Assembly: GCA_026008535.1 (NCBI GenBank)
Contig: BRKX01000011.1
Coordinates: 43,446,183 to 43,510,182 of the forward strand
Origin: Perilla frutescens
Taxonomy: Eukaryota > Streptophyta > Magnoliopsida > Lamiales > Lamiaceae
DNA length: 64,000 nt
Reading direction: 5' to 3'
Position numbers and translations under genes: made by a program. Numbering within the stretch: the stretch's first letter is position 1; the number at the start of each line of letters is the position of its first letter. Positions 48,353 through 61,245 of the stretch are shown here, piece after piece. Under the pieces are notes generated by a model, which was not told where the DNA came from, searched no databases, and saw nothing but the letters and a program-made list of their open reading frames with translations.

Positions 48353-48951
48353 TTCACAAGCAGAATTTCGGGCCCAAGTTTTTAGAAGGATCTCAATGGG
48401 TCGAGTATATTTAGGATAGGTGGTTGACGAAGAGAGATAATTGGTCAAAGTGAATGAATATATTTGAGTTTATGGTTTATGTCCCCCTATAATATGAATG
48501 AGCATTCAATAAGTTAGGGAAGGCATGATGAAGGACTCATTGAACTCGACATTATTACTCATCAATTACTGCGTTAGAACTTCAATTTGTTGGGCGTTCA
48601 TTGAAGTAAACTTGAGTTGTTGGGGATCAATATTTTTTTCTTTTAAAATTGTTTACGTATTTTATTGTGTTATTGTTTATTGGTTATCTACTGACTTGAC
48701 CGTCGAAGTCTGTGATCGTCAAAAGTTACGATGATCTTCGTTCCTAACAATTTATTTCTTATTTGTTCTTACAGATCGTCGGTGTCCGGATCTTATTCGA
48801 TACTAATTGTGGATTTAGCATTTATGAGCAGGAAATGTTCTAGTGGCATCAGTTCTATTCGTAAAATGCATCAATACGTGTATACTTTTGATGTTTTGTC
48901 TCTCGAGATTGGTAAGATAAAGTAAATCATATAATGTGCACAAATAGATGA
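48353..48951. other. Intergenic DNA, no gene seen
   Basis: Unremarkable AT-rich sequence with short open frames lacking domains. Confidence 0.5.
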
Positions 48952-49911
48952 TGTGATTTTTTTTGTAAAACTCGAATCAACTTGTAATTGAACAAGCAAA
49001 ATACAGCACATAGTGAAACGAGGTCGATCCATAGGAAAAAAAAGAATTAAATTAGCACGTACTATGAAATTGGCTTCTATTTGTTATCTAGACGGCAAAA
49101 TTAAAATGCATTTAATTAAGAACTAAATAAACAAGCAAATAAAAATAAACAAACAATTGAACAGACGAGTTAGGCAAACAAATGAATGAATACTCTAGAG
49201 GTTGGTTTATTTGAACTACTAAGTATAAAATCCGATTATTTAGGATGTTTGACTATCGATTCAAGCTCAGAAAGACGATCAATAAGGTATCCTGAATCTT
49301 CTCTCGAAGCATTTAGAAAGTGGTGCGCATAACTAGGTTCCTTGTCTCCAATCAAAGCCTATAATGTGTTTACTAAGAGCACGAATAATCTTAAGCCTTA
49401 ACAACTATCCCTAATCTCTCGATTTAGGTGATAAATGCCCTTTTAATTATTAAATTTATATGTTGAAGCTCGTTTTTCAAATTACGAATCAACAATTCAA
49501 CATACATGATCATGTCATTTAAAGATTAATTACCTCTCATTGATCACCAATAAACAACATCCATACATAACAAGAATTTAAAGCATAAGCATGAATCATA
49601 AAATATCCAACATAAACATCAACTATGTTTCATAATCCAAATAAATCCAACACCCAGGTGTATTAGTGGTTGAGTCCTTCATTTTTATATAAATAACTAA
49701 AATTACTACAAATATAAATGTGATTTAGCAATAATAACAAAGGACAATTTACCTCGGAGGTGGAATTGGTCTTCTTCTTCTTCTTGCTTCAATCATGCTT
49801 AGAGATGCTAATGGGTAAGGTACGGGTATCCTTCCTCATACCTTACCCTAATAAAAAATGTCATGTCCATACCCTACGCTATTACCCTATTTTTTATAGA
49901 GGGTAGGGTGG

Positions 49912-50375
49912 GGGGTGTAAGTGAGTCGAGCCTACTCGTAAGCTACTTGAAATCGACTCGAGATTTGTGGAGTCGAGCTCGAGTTTTCACCGAGTCGATT
50001 CCAAGTAACTTACGAGTAGGCTCAACTCACTTTCGAGCTACTCGAGTAGTTACCGAGCTTGAGCTCAAGCTCCATAATAGTGAGCTCGACAGGCTCACAA
50101 GCTTTAGTGCAATTACGAATTTACCCTAATAATTTAATTATTTATATATATCATTAATAATTAAATTATATCTATTTAAAATTAAATAAATATAATTTTT
50201 TATTTAATATTTATACATAATCGAGTCGAGTCGAGTTCGAACTTGTCAAGTTTGCTCTCGAGTCGAGCTTGAGCTTGAAAATTAATGCTTGACTGAGCTC
50301 GAGTCAAGTCGAGTTTTGAGTTTTTCTTATCGAGCTTGAGCTCGATAAGGATATTACTCGACTCGATTACACCCT
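49912..50375. mobile_element. Inner hAT-type MITE nested in the outer one
   Basis: The left end GGGGTGTAAGTGAGTCGAGC is mirrored by the reverse complement of the right end (GGGTGTAATCGAGTCGAG). The interior is rich in GAGCTCGAG/ACTCGAGT words. Flanks TAGGGTGG and TAGGGTAA match at 6 of 8. Ends are uncertain by one or two bases because of the G run. Confidence 0.68.
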
Positions 50376-50610
50376 AGGGTAAGGTATGGGTATAATCGGA
50401 TCCCCGCGGGTAAAATAGGTTACCCATTTAGATTTATTTAATAATATATCACAATAAGAAAAACCCAAAAAACACGAAAAAAAAATTATTACATGAGTTC
50501 TTTTGTCAAAATATAACCAATACAAACAAATCAAATTATTGTGATGTCACCATAACAACATAATTAGAATTATTAACCCTAGATGAAAATTATTAAAAAT
50601 TAAAAGTAAA

Positions 50611-50645
50611 AAGTTATATATATATGTGTGTGTGTGTGTGTGTTT
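50611..50645. repeat. (TA)n(TG)n microsatellite
   Basis: A TA run merges into a TG run within the outer MITE. Confidence 0.9.
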
Positions 50646-51510
50646 GTTTAATATGTTAAGATAATCGGGTAGGGTAATCGGGTAAAACCTTAACTCTATA
50701 CTCAGCCCTTATCCTAATAAAATTTAGCGGGTCGGGCGGTACCCTACCCGTTCCTGTGGGTAAAGTTGACATCCTTAATCTCGCTATTCTTTGTCTTCTC
50801 TTCAATGACCCTTCTCTTTCCTCTCTTTCTTCTATCTAATTTTCTAATTGTAACTATGAATGGGAAGACTTACCTTAGATTCAAATTGGGTATGAATATG
50901 TAGTGGAGGACAATTTTAGCATTAAAGAAATGTAAAATAGAAAGAAATTTTGAAAAATCGCAAATCAGGGATGGAGGTATGATACGGGCTCGGTCGTGCC
51001 CCCAATCACGTTGTAGGTCGCGTCTGGAACAAAAAAAATGCCCCAGTATCGAAACGGGTCACTCGTGTGACCGGTTGTACTACAGGTCGCGCCTGGGGAT
51101 GCGAATATGACGGTCGTGCTGTCGATCGCGCCTTCGATTCTATGTCGACACCTTTCATGATTTTATTTCGTTCTTCCTCGTTTCTTATCCGATTGATGTG
51201 ATTCAACTTAAAGCGTGTTCCTAATTCAATTTCCTATCTTTCCATGACATTGTATCCCTCAAAATATCATTAATTCCATCCTAAATTCCCTGTAAAACTC
51301 AAACCTGAAACAAAACTTTCAAATCTAGAGGTAAAAATCCCAAATTAGGTTAAAGCACATGCAAAACTCTTCAAATCACATCATTTAAACTTAGGAAAGT
51401 TATGTAGAAATACTAATCATCAGTAGATTGATGTGGAGAGTTTGTCTATACATTATGTCGACCATGATGAATCAACTTCTTACTGTTGTTAGCATGAATT
51501 GAACTTGAAT

Positions 51511-51910
51511 ATTATTGTTGCTACTAGAACATAAAATTATGTCACTCTAATCTTCAACTGATTGAGTTGTACATCAGACAATCAAGATTAGTTAAGTAGT
51601 AGATGGTTCTAGACAATCCTTGAATTTTATGCTTATAATAACATGTTTGATGTTTTACATAACCATCACTTTTTATCCAAACGCATCGCCTAGTGTGTCG
51701 AACCAAATCAAATTATTGCTGCTACTAGAACATAAAATTGTGTCACTCTAATCTTCAACCAACTAAGTTGTACATCAAATAGTTAAGATTGGTTAAGCAG
51801 TAGATGGTTCTAGACAGTTCTTAAATTTTATGCTTATAATAGCAATTTTGGTGTTTTACACAACTACCACTTTTCATACAAACGCATCGCCTAGTGTGCC
51901 AAACCAAATC
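51511..51910. repeat. Two-copy tandem duplication, about 201-bp unit
   Basis: ATTATTG(T/C)TGCTACTAGAAC begins at 51511 and again at 51712, and both copies end CGCATCGCCTAGTGTG(T/C)C...ACCAAATC. Divergence is roughly 15 percent by eye. No ORF is present. Confidence 0.88.
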
Positions 51911-51918
51911 TTCTTAAT

Positions 51919-51978
51919 CTAGCGACGGATTTTATTCCGTCGTTAAATCCGTCGTAAAATCGCATTTTTTTTGTAGTG
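51919..51978. mobile_element. CACTA (En/Spm-type) transposon terminus
   Basis: The minus strand begins CACTACAAAAAAAATGCGAT and continues with subterminal ACGACGGATTT / AACGACGGAA words. These are the terminal and subterminal signatures of plant CACTA elements. The other end was not found; by orientation the element extends left from 51978. Confidence 0.72.
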
Positions 51979-54436
51979 TAAGTTCAAAGTATCATTTGTA
52001 CTGAAATGATAATATGATTAAAAATAAATAAATTAATTAAAAATTATACTCTTTTTGTGACTGTTACGAAATTTTGTACAATTATTAATGTAGGACATTC
52101 GTGGTAATGTTATTCCATTTATGGTGGTTTTCCTCAATCAACAATCTATTATCTTCTACTTAGAATGAATGAATGACGGAGATAAATGTATTTTATTATT
52201 ATTCTTATTATTATTTGAAGAAACCTCGAATTAGAAGAAGAAAGAATCAATGATCAAAATTTAAAGTTATATTATAAATTGTATTTCGCATTTGTTAAGT
52301 TCAAATATAGAAAAATCGAGGTATCATAATATGTAAGTTGAAGTGTCACGATAGATTTTTCAGTCAGCCGAAACTTTCATTTCTGGACAAAAAAAAGGAC
52401 TGCAAATATCTGAAAAATGGTGGGCCCGAGACACATATCACGTGCAGAGATGAGTGATGCACTACATGTGTTCTACATTAGAATTTACCAGTCATCTTTA
52501 TATGAGCTCGGCGAGACCCTAATGTTATGGCTCATTCGTTCGTTAAACTCGCTCTTAGTAATTCTATTTTTTCTTTTTATTTTTTTTTATCGGCGCTTTA
52601 TCAAGTGTTATTTTGAATGTCATCCCTTTGGCCTTTGAGGCAACGCTTTTCTAATTAATTGATTCCCTTTTCCACTAAAAAAGAAGAGAAAAAAAGAATA
52701 CGATGGTTCACATTTTATATATGGGTATTCATTTTACTTATTAAATGATACTTTGTTAGTGGGTAAAACGTGTCAAACTCAATTGTATTATCAAAATTTT
52801 GTATGAAATCTGCTCTGTGTTTTACAAATTGCACCAAAATCTCTTGTATATTTTTTTTTATCCACAAGCACAATTTCTCTCTCTCTCTCTCTCTCTCAAA
52901 TATCCTCATTTCCATGCAAATTTGGCAGTGCCCAATAGCATATAAATAATAGTATTTTGGTTTGCATTAAAAAAAGAGTATTTTTATCAAAGTTTTGAAA
53001 AATTAAACTCGCACATATTTAATACACAATGAAATTTTGCACACTATCTAGATAACACAAGAGAGTTTGCTCCATTCTAGGCTTTATTAACTCATGACTA
53101 AACAATCAAACTATTTGGAAAAAAAAAAGTGAGAGTGGCGTCATGTCCAGTTAGTTAGCATAAATTAATTTATTGGGTGTAACAATAAATTAATGACCTG
53201 GTGATATGACTGATCACCATAAATCCACATAGCAACCTCAACTTAAAGGGTTAATCTGTGCAGCTAATGTTGTGCAGAGAATTTTGGACAAATGGTTGAA
53301 ACTTTTTTGGCTTTGTATGCTTGTACATTTTACCCTTTTCTTTGACTGTTTTACCCTGCAATGTCTCAATCAAATTCAAGAATGCCCATCTCAACCATAT
53401 ATTCTTTTTAACATTAAAATGGGGTAATCTCAAACTCTGGCTACCCCTGTATGTTTTTTTTGCCTTATAACACTGTTTAAGCTTAATTCAGTTAAACCTT
53501 ATTCCAAGGTACAGTATAATTGCCCATCTTGGTTTGTGGTTTCGTTGAATTTTGATGTTTATTTCCTTTTTTAATATTGCTTGGGTGCTTTAAAATTCAT
53601 GGTCCATTTTTCTTTTCATGGTAAAACATTTAATGCCAGGGACAGCATTGTCCTGCCCGATATTAATTGCACCATACTAAAACATTCACACGCTTCATTA
53701 GTTTTATATGGTACTATTTTGTTTTTTATTTTTATTTTCAGGTGATGTTAAGTTCATTTACCTAAGTTTCGTGTCAGTTTACTTAATGGGTCCAATTTTG
53801 AATTTAAACACTATGAAATTTATGAGTACGTAGTTAAATATGAATTGAATTTGAGTTTTTATCCGTCCAACACAAGTTTTTATGTTTTACAATAATTATT
53901 TGAAATAGTTCACTTTTTTTTTGAAAATGAGGAAAAACTTGCTATTGTTATTAGTGATTGCGTCACGAGCAAATTATGCTATGCATGTAACCTACAAACT
54001 CGACTTACGAGACATCAGTTTCAAAGCTTTAATTTTTAGGGTCTGTTTTTATCCTTTTCTAAATTCGTTTCTCTCAAAATTATATGTTATGAACTTATAA
54101 GATAATACATATTGATATAATAACATATTAAATATATGCACAACCGATAAATAAAGAGCTCACGTTAAAATAAACTTTTAAATTTTATCATTCTTCTAAG
54201 AAAAACTCATATGTTTTTGTTTTTAATATAAAGAAATCTTATGTTTATTCATGCTATTTTTTCCTCAATATTCACAGTTGTCGGATCATTACTTTACCAG
54301 AGCTCAAAATCAAACCTCATACTCTATTTTTTTTCCCCTGCTCGAAAGTAATAAAGAACAAAAAAAGAGAAAAAAAGGAGAGGTTTTAATCAATATCTTT
54401 AAGGTTGTCAGGGGTGAAATAACCAAGACTGTCTAA
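51979..54436. other. AT-rich intergenic DNA, no gene seen
   Basis: Contains a (CT)n tract at 52877-52897. Open frames are short and lack known motifs, and no RNA gene is recognised. Confidence 0.55.
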
Positions 54437-54954
54437 TAGGGTGTGTAAGGTGAGCTTTCGCACAGGGTCTCACAATTTTTAGGGCCTCAATTTTTTTATT
54501 TCTATTTAATATACTTTATATTTTTTTTTAATTAATTAAATTTTCTCCATTCTATCCCCTTTGCGATAATAGCTAATATAAACATCTCAATTTTCAAGTT
54601 TTAACTTCCAACACAGACATTATTTCATCTTTAATTTTGCAACTTTTCTATCTTCTTTCATGATTATTCTTCTAATCACCATTAGTTTGTTTTATATAAC
54701 AATAGCTTCTCATCTTTTTCATGAAATACTCATATCAAACTCCACTATTTATCCACAAATCACGCTTTTGAGTCTGTTGTCACTACAATTCTATAATTAC
54801 AAAATTATTGTTGTTTTATTACACGATTCCTCCAAAGGCCAAACCTCCAGTGAGTATTTTTCTTAAACACTATTCTTCTTGATATTTCTTCTATTTTTTG
54901 TTTGAATGATTCAGAAATTTAAATTTAATTATCTGCTTGAGCGAATTGATGGAG

Positions 54955-55706
54955 TGTTGGGTATCAGGGCCTGGCTAGGGATTCACCGTTTGGTTTCCGG
55001 CCTCGGCGGTCTACCGCACTTGCTGCTCAAGCAGCTAAGGACTTTAGGGCTTAGTATTCTTGTTCAGGGACACAGCCTCAGACGCTAGATCATGAAGATC
55101 TAGGGCTTCTTCTTCATAGGCTTGCTAGGTCAAGTGTGTATCTGTAGAGAACATGCAGAGACAGGAGTTAGATCGAGTAGATAAAAGAGATACACCCACA
55201 CAGAAGCAACCAGAGTATAAATATATGTAAAATAGAGAGAGATTTGAGAGAGAAATGTGCTCAGAGGCACTGGTGGGCTCAGATTCTCCCAGACACGACG
55301 GCAAGGGGCAACTCAGGTGACTAATCGGATCCAGACCAGGAGGGGAGGGTGAGATGTACAGCTTTGAAGCTCCCACAGCCTTCTTCAACCCAGAGCAGAC
55401 CTACACCCTTAACTCATAGGCCAACCAGGAACTCACAAGCAGAGATCCGACCAGAGAAACAGAGGGTTGTAGTGGGGAAGCTCGGAGAATAAGAATCAAA
55501 GGTAGGGTTTTCAGTGTGAGGCTTGAAAGAGATAAGAGAAGGCGCCGCATTTTGTAGAGGTGAGAGAGAGCAGCATTAGGAAAGTTAGGGTTAGGTTGAT
55601 ATATATGGGAGGGATACGGGTGTCGGGTAGTGGACTTAGGTTTAGCAGTTGGGCCAGAGAAATAATAGAAGATTGGGCCTAGAGCAAATTGGGCCAACAT
55701 ATCACA
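54955..55706 (-). repeat. 3' LTR of the Copia element
   Basis: 752 bp, ending CCAACATATCACA. Short open frames inside it recur in the other LTR and are not genes. Confidence 0.93.
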
Positions 55707-55726
55707 TATCCACCTTTGGCCCTATT
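55707..55726 (-). other. Polypurine-like tract of the Copia element
   Basis: The minus strand reads AATAGGGCCAAAGGTGGATA immediately 5' of the 3' LTR. Confidence 0.6.
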
Positions 55727-56142
55727 TGATCTGTCATAGTCACCAAGAACGTTGCTTGCCAAGAACTAAGGAATCTTCATCACTGCCCTTATTTTTACTC
55801 ATTACTCATCTTAGACAAGACAAGGTCAGAGAGGGAGAGATATAATGCTATGCGCATTGTACTCAGTTTCACACAACTTGAGACCAACCCCAAGTACAAT
55901 GACTCCAGTCAGAATTGACTTTCCCAGTCCAGAGTACTTATATATCCAGGTACCAAGAAGAGAGGGAGAGGAAGGAGAGAGAGGGGGGGCAGATCAGGAT
56001 TCCCCAAAATGTGGTCAGGGGATCCACCCTTTTCAGATCTTCAAGTCACCATGTTTAAAGCCTTTTTACAGGCTTCTAATTTTGCCACAGGTAGGACTTT
56101 GGTTCCCATGTCTGAGGGATTGTATTCAGATGGAATTTTATC
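55727..56142 (-). other. 3' untranslated internal region of the Copia element
   Basis: Between the pol stop and the polypurine tract. No coding content seen. Confidence 0.6.
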
Positions 56143-59100
56143 CTAGAGAATTTCTCCTTTTTCAACAACATCTCTGATGAAGTGGAACCTCACATCAATA
56201 TGTTTTGTCCTGTCATGAAAAACAGGATTTTTGCACAGCTGAATAGCAGACTGGCTGTCAGAGTATAGGCAAGGTATATCATTAATGTATTTAATCTCAG
56301 ATAGGACACCCTTTAGCCAAATGGCTTCTTTTACAGCCTCAGTTGCAGCAATATATTCAGATTCAGTAGAAGACAAGGCAACAATGTTCTGCAATTGTGA
56401 TTTCCAGCTAATACAAGCATCACATAATGTAAAAGCATATGAGGTTGTGGATTTTCTTTGGTCCCTATCATTTGCATAGTTAGAGTCAACATATCCCACA
56501 CATTGGACCCCATCAGAGGATTTAGAAAACAATAAGCCATGGGACATAGTATATTTCAAGTATCTTAGTAACCATTTTAAGGCTTCCCAATGAGGCATTC
56601 CAGGATTTGCCATAAATCTACTCAAACAAGACACAGCATAAGCAATATCAGGCCTTGTGCTAATCATCAAATACATCACAGATCCAATAGCATTAGCATA
56701 GGGGACAGATTGCATTTCTTTTATTTCAGAGTCAGATTTGGGACATTGATCTTTACTTAGAATGAAATGAGAGGCAAGGGGCACAAACACAGCTTTACTG
56801 CTTTCCATATTAAATTTCTTCAAGACTTGTTCAGTGTAAACAGTTTGATGTAATTTAAGAGTGTAATTTGCTCTATCTCTTTCTATGTTCATGCCAAGGA
56901 TTTTCTTTGCATCACCAAGATCCTTCATATCAAAATTAGCACATAAGCAAGATTGGATATGCTTCACAGTATTCAAACAAGGACTAATCAGAAGCATGTC
57001 ATCAACATAAAGTAGAAGGAACACAGGCACACCAGATTTCATATAGTATAGGCAATGGTCAAATTTACTCCTAGTGAAGTTCAAGCTTTGCATGCATTTG
57101 TCAAATTTGATGTTCCATTATCTTGGGGATTGTTTTAAACCATACAAGGATTTTTTCAATAAGCATACATGGTTAGGATGTTCTTTATCAATGTAGCCTT
57201 CAGGTTGATGCATATATATATTGTTTTCAAGCTCACCATGCAAAAAGGCAGTTGTAATATCCATTTGTTTCAATTCCCAATCAAAATGAGCAGTTAAAGC
57301 AAGTATTATTCTCACAGTTGTAAATTTAACCACAGGAGCAAAGATCTCATTATAATCAATCCCTTCTTTTTGTGTGAATCCTTTGGCTACAAGCCTTGCT
57401 TTGTATTTGACATTATTTATTTCTTGTTTGATTTTAAAGAGCCATTTGCATTCAACAACAGAGCATGATTCAGGTCTTTCAACTAATATCCAAGTGTTGT
57501 TATCATGCAAGGATTTCATTTCAGAATTCATGGCAGTGATCCATTTATCAGAATCCACAGAATTAATGGCTTCCTTGTAAGAATTAGGCTCAATTTGATC
57601 CACATTACTGGATACATTGAAAGCATACATAGACAAATTGTAATCATCATACTTGGCAGGCACATTAACATTCCTTCTAGGCCTATCCCTAGCAAGTTGA
57701 TAATTACTCAAGTCATTCATGGCAGGCACAGGTTCAGGAGTAGATTCAGATTTATTTGAACTGGTTTCAGGATCAGAAACAACCATATTATCACTGTCAT
57801 TATTTGAGGCTGAGTCATCAGGATTAATCTCATCAATTAAAGCATCATCAACAGGTTCAGGTATAGAGGGGGAGGGATCATCCACCTTATTATCATTATC
57901 AGGGGAAAACAAGTTGTCATCAAAAGCTTTATTCATGATTTTCAAATTTTCCACATGTTCAGATGCAACAGAGGGTTCCTTTTCAGGTATGCAAGGAAAA
58001 TCAAGCTCATTAAACATCACATCTCTGCTTATGCAAGTTTTAAAACCAGGAACACTCTTATCCCATAGTCTGTAACCTTTAATACCCTCAGGATAACCAA
58101 GGAAGACACATTTTCTTGCTTTGGGGTCAAGTTTACTTAATTTTTGATGCACATAAGCAGCACAACCAAAGATTCTCAGATTGTTCAAGCAAATAGGTTT
58201 GTTATGAAACACAGATTCAGGAAGTTTACCATGCAGAGGAACAGATGTGGATCTATTAACCAAGTAACATGCAGTCATTAAAGCTTCACCCCAAAAAGTT
58301 TTTTCAAGACCAGAAGAAATTAACAAGCTTCTAACTTTATCAAGCAAAGTTCTATTCATTCTTTCAGCTACTCCATTTTGCTGTGAAGTGTAAGGAACAA
58401 TCTTATGTCTTTTGATCCCTCTACTAGAGCACCAATGATCCATGGCTTGATTACAAAATTCCAGACCATTATCAGTTCTAAAACATTTTATACTCTTATT
58501 AGTTTGAGTTTGAATTTCTGTAGCCCATTTAGAAAACATGGTAAACACATCAGATTTGTTTTTCATTAAGAACACCCAAGTTTTTCTGGAAAAATCATCA
58601 ATTACAGATAAGAAGAACACATTTCCACCATGAGTTGGGTCCCTTGCAGGACCCCATACATCAGCATGCAGGTATTCAAGTATTTCAGAACTAACAAGCT
58701 TTCTTGGGTAAGGAATGGTAGCAGGCAGAGAAATTTTATGATGTTTACCAAGCACACAAGGTTCACAGAAGGTTATATTAGATATTTTATCATTTCCAAA
58801 AGCACCAGCTTTACTCAGAATTTCCAAACCTTTATTACTCATGTGCCCTAACCTAGCATGCCAAAGAGATGTTTTATCATGTTGAACAACATTAGCAATA
58901 GGCAAGGGGACAGATTCAGCAGTCACAGCATATAGATCACCTTTTCTTGGAGCATTAAAGTATAGCATTGAACCCTTTTCAAATTTGAACCTTAGGTTAT
59001 TCACAGAACCATCAATCATATGATCAGCAATTTTAGACACAGAAAGCAGATTGAATTTTAATTTTGGAACATATCTTACTTCATTTAAGGTTAACATGGA

Positions 59101-60405
59101 TCCATTCTCAAACTTTAAGCATACATCTCCTTTCCCAAGGATTTCACAGTTTTGGCCATCAGCCAATGCAACATGCCCAGAATTCATGAAGTTTAAATTA
59201 TAAAACATATCCTTAAAAGGTGTAACATGGAATGTGCAACCAGAATCAATCAGCCATTCATTATTATGCACATTTTTGGAGATGGCACTGGTATAATTAA
59301 TAAACTGAAAGTCATATACATCATGTACCATATATATACCACTGCTATCATAGTTTTCATACATATTGTGGATTTCAGGATCATGAGGTGACAGGCCATA
59401 ATCATGAGAGTTCAAATCAGACACATGAGAGTTATAGTGCATCACATTATTGGCATGATTATGCATGTAACCTTTGTTCTTTTTAGGCATCTTGCATCTA
59501 TTTGAAAAATGTCCTGGTTTTCCACAATTCCAGCATGTTTTCCTTGGTTTTTGATCAGAATTAGGATAGTAAGCATGATTTGGAACATGATTTGGAGCAA
59601 TATGACCATGATTATGAGCATAGTTATGGGAATGAGCATGATTAGGAGCATGAGCAGGAAATTTATACATAGAATCAGAAGAGTGAGATGAATGAGCATA
59701 ATTTGGATTCATTTGCCTCATTTTCATTTCTCTATTATGCCTTTCAGCAACCAGCACACTTGGATTCTCAGGATTCACAAAAGGTTTCTTAAACTCATGA
59801 TTTCTGTTGTTAACATACATGATGTCATTCTGCAGAGGCTTAGATTTAAGTTGTTTGATCTCATTTTCTTTAGTTTTCAGGCAACTGATAATCATATCAC
59901 AAGTAACTTTTGATCCACCATATTTCAAAGCAGTTTTCACATCAGAAAATGTTTCAGGAATAGATCCAAGTAAGATTTGAGCAGAATACTTTTCCAAAGT
60001 GTCATCACCAGCTAATTTCAGGTCCTTTAAGAGTTTTAAAAATTCCTCAACATTAGTATCAACATCTTTTGAAGGATCCATTTTAAAATTCATAATCTGA
60101 TTTTGCAAAGAATAAGCAGCTTCTTCAGAGATAGCAGCATATAAAGAAGTCAAATTTTCCCATAAATCTTTAGCACATTTAAGATGGGATACTTTTCTCA
60201 CAACAGAACTGTTTAAATTCAACAAAATAGTGGCTCTGGCACTAGCATTCAATTTAATGAGAATTTTATAAGTTTCTTTTTCACTAATTCTTTCATAAAT
60301 AGCATCTTGCAAATTTTCTTTAGTTAAGATGCATTCAACTCGAGTCTGCCAGTCACCAAAGTCATCTTTTCCATTAAAAGGCACAGCATTCAAGTTATTC
60401 ATCAT
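56143..60405 (-). pseudogene. Copia gag-pol polyprotein with one in-frame stop
   Basis: Encodes gag, protease, integrase, RT and RNase H in one frame of about 1420 codons from ATG 60405 (MMNNLNAVPFNGKDDF). Gag is followed by a CCHC knuckle (CWNCGKPGHFSNRC, about 59540-59490). The protease has WLIDSGCTFHVT (about 59260). Pre-integrase has LWHARLGHMS. Integrase has LHADVWGP (58660), FRTDNGLEF (58475) and NGVAERMNRT. RT has AFLHGELENNIYMHQPEGY and YVDDMLL (about 57010), and RNase H has VALSSTESEYIAATEA. The only lesion is TAA 57120-57118 between SPR and WNIKF, where relatives have Gln; a C-to-T change explains it. Confidence 0.92.
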
Positions 60406-61228
60406 TCCAGAACTCACAGAAACACCCAGAATGCAAGAATTCACCTTAAAATGCACTGATACACAGAAAATTCACCAAAATAGCCAGAAAAATCACCAAA
60501 TAGCCAGAAAATTCACCAAATACCAAATTTTACCACAAAGGTAACAGGCTAACCACCAAGAAAAACTTTAGAATAGAAGAGAACACTTCACAGGCCCAAA
60601 GAAGGGTGCACAAGGGGAATATAGCGCTGAGGCTATCCCAGTTCTCAGCACAGATTGATCTGTGGAGCAGGGGTTCACTCAGGTCAATCCCAAAACCCTA
60701 CTAGGCCACCAATACGACTTAGGAATACTAAGTCTAAACACAACAACTCTGAAACAGAGTTTTCAGATCAGATTCCCTCCAGGAATCACCACAATAGCAA
60801 TAAGACACTATCAGAGATACTGCAAGGAACTTAGAACAATCAAGGCAGGGAAATAGCACCAAAACCAACCCAGAAACCCCCTTTTTCAACTGAAAACCCC
60901 TTACCAAAATTAGCTATCGGGGCAACCCGCTTTGAGGAGACCCACAGGGGAATCCAGACGGTCCCGACCGCAAGCTATATTTTGGGAAAAGGCGTGGAAT
61001 GCCAAGGGAAAAACAGAGAGCAGAGTGGAAGCAAGATAGGAAGCAGGATCGACAGATACCACAACAGGGAGTTTTAAGGTTTTAGAATTATACCAGAGTC
61101 GGTCTTCTCAGGCAGGAGAAGACCGGGCTTACCAAAAGTTTCAAGCCCAGGGGGGTGACTCGGCGCAACCCTTACCGGCGGCGGGGTGGGGTAGATGTAG
61201 GCAGGAGGGTGCCCCGGCCAGGCCACAA
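60406..61228 (-). other. 5' untranslated leader of the Copia element
   Basis: Between the primer site and the gag ATG. Contains short ATTTTGGTGAATTTTCTGG-like repeats near 60465-60535 on the minus strand. No ORF of note. Confidence 0.6.
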
Positions 61229-61245
61229 CCTGGCTCTGATACCAC
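61229..61245 (-). other. Primer-binding site, tRNA-iMet type
   Basis: The minus strand reads TGGTATCAGAGCCAGGTT next to the 5' LTR, the usual plant Copia primer site. Confidence 0.88.

Larger units (their letters stand above)
49800..50777. mobile_element. Outer hAT-type MITE
   Basis: The left end TAGAGATGCTAATGGGTAAG is mirrored by the right end, whose reverse complement begins TAAGGATGTCAACTTTACCC. Repeated GGGTA/TACCC words fill the subterminal regions. Flanks ATCATGCT (49792-49799) and ATCTCGCT (50778-50785) match at 6 of 8 positions, consistent with an aged 8-bp duplication. Confidence 0.72.
48952..51383 (-). repeat. Athila-like LTR remnant interrupted by nested hAT MITEs
   Basis: Starts TGTGATTTTTTTTGTAAAAC, with the early AGCACATAGTGAAACGAGGTCGATCCA block matching the 10066 LTR's CACAGTGAGGC...GGTCGAATCCA. 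It ends ATCACATCA before TTTAAACTTAGG, which recalls the polypurine tract. After removing 49800-50785 it is about 1446 bp, close to the 1477-bp Athila LTR. It also has a late GGTCGCG-rich cluster (50985-51150). No partner LTR or coding region is adjacent. Confidence 0.6.

Noticed and set aside
55125..55388. Minus-strand open frame present in both Copia LTRs (also at 61416-61715)
   Set aside because: LTR sequence duplicated by the element; no domain, and outside the gag-pol unit.
57374..58075. Plus-strand open frames over the Copia pol region
   Set aside because: Shadows of the minus-strand polyprotein.
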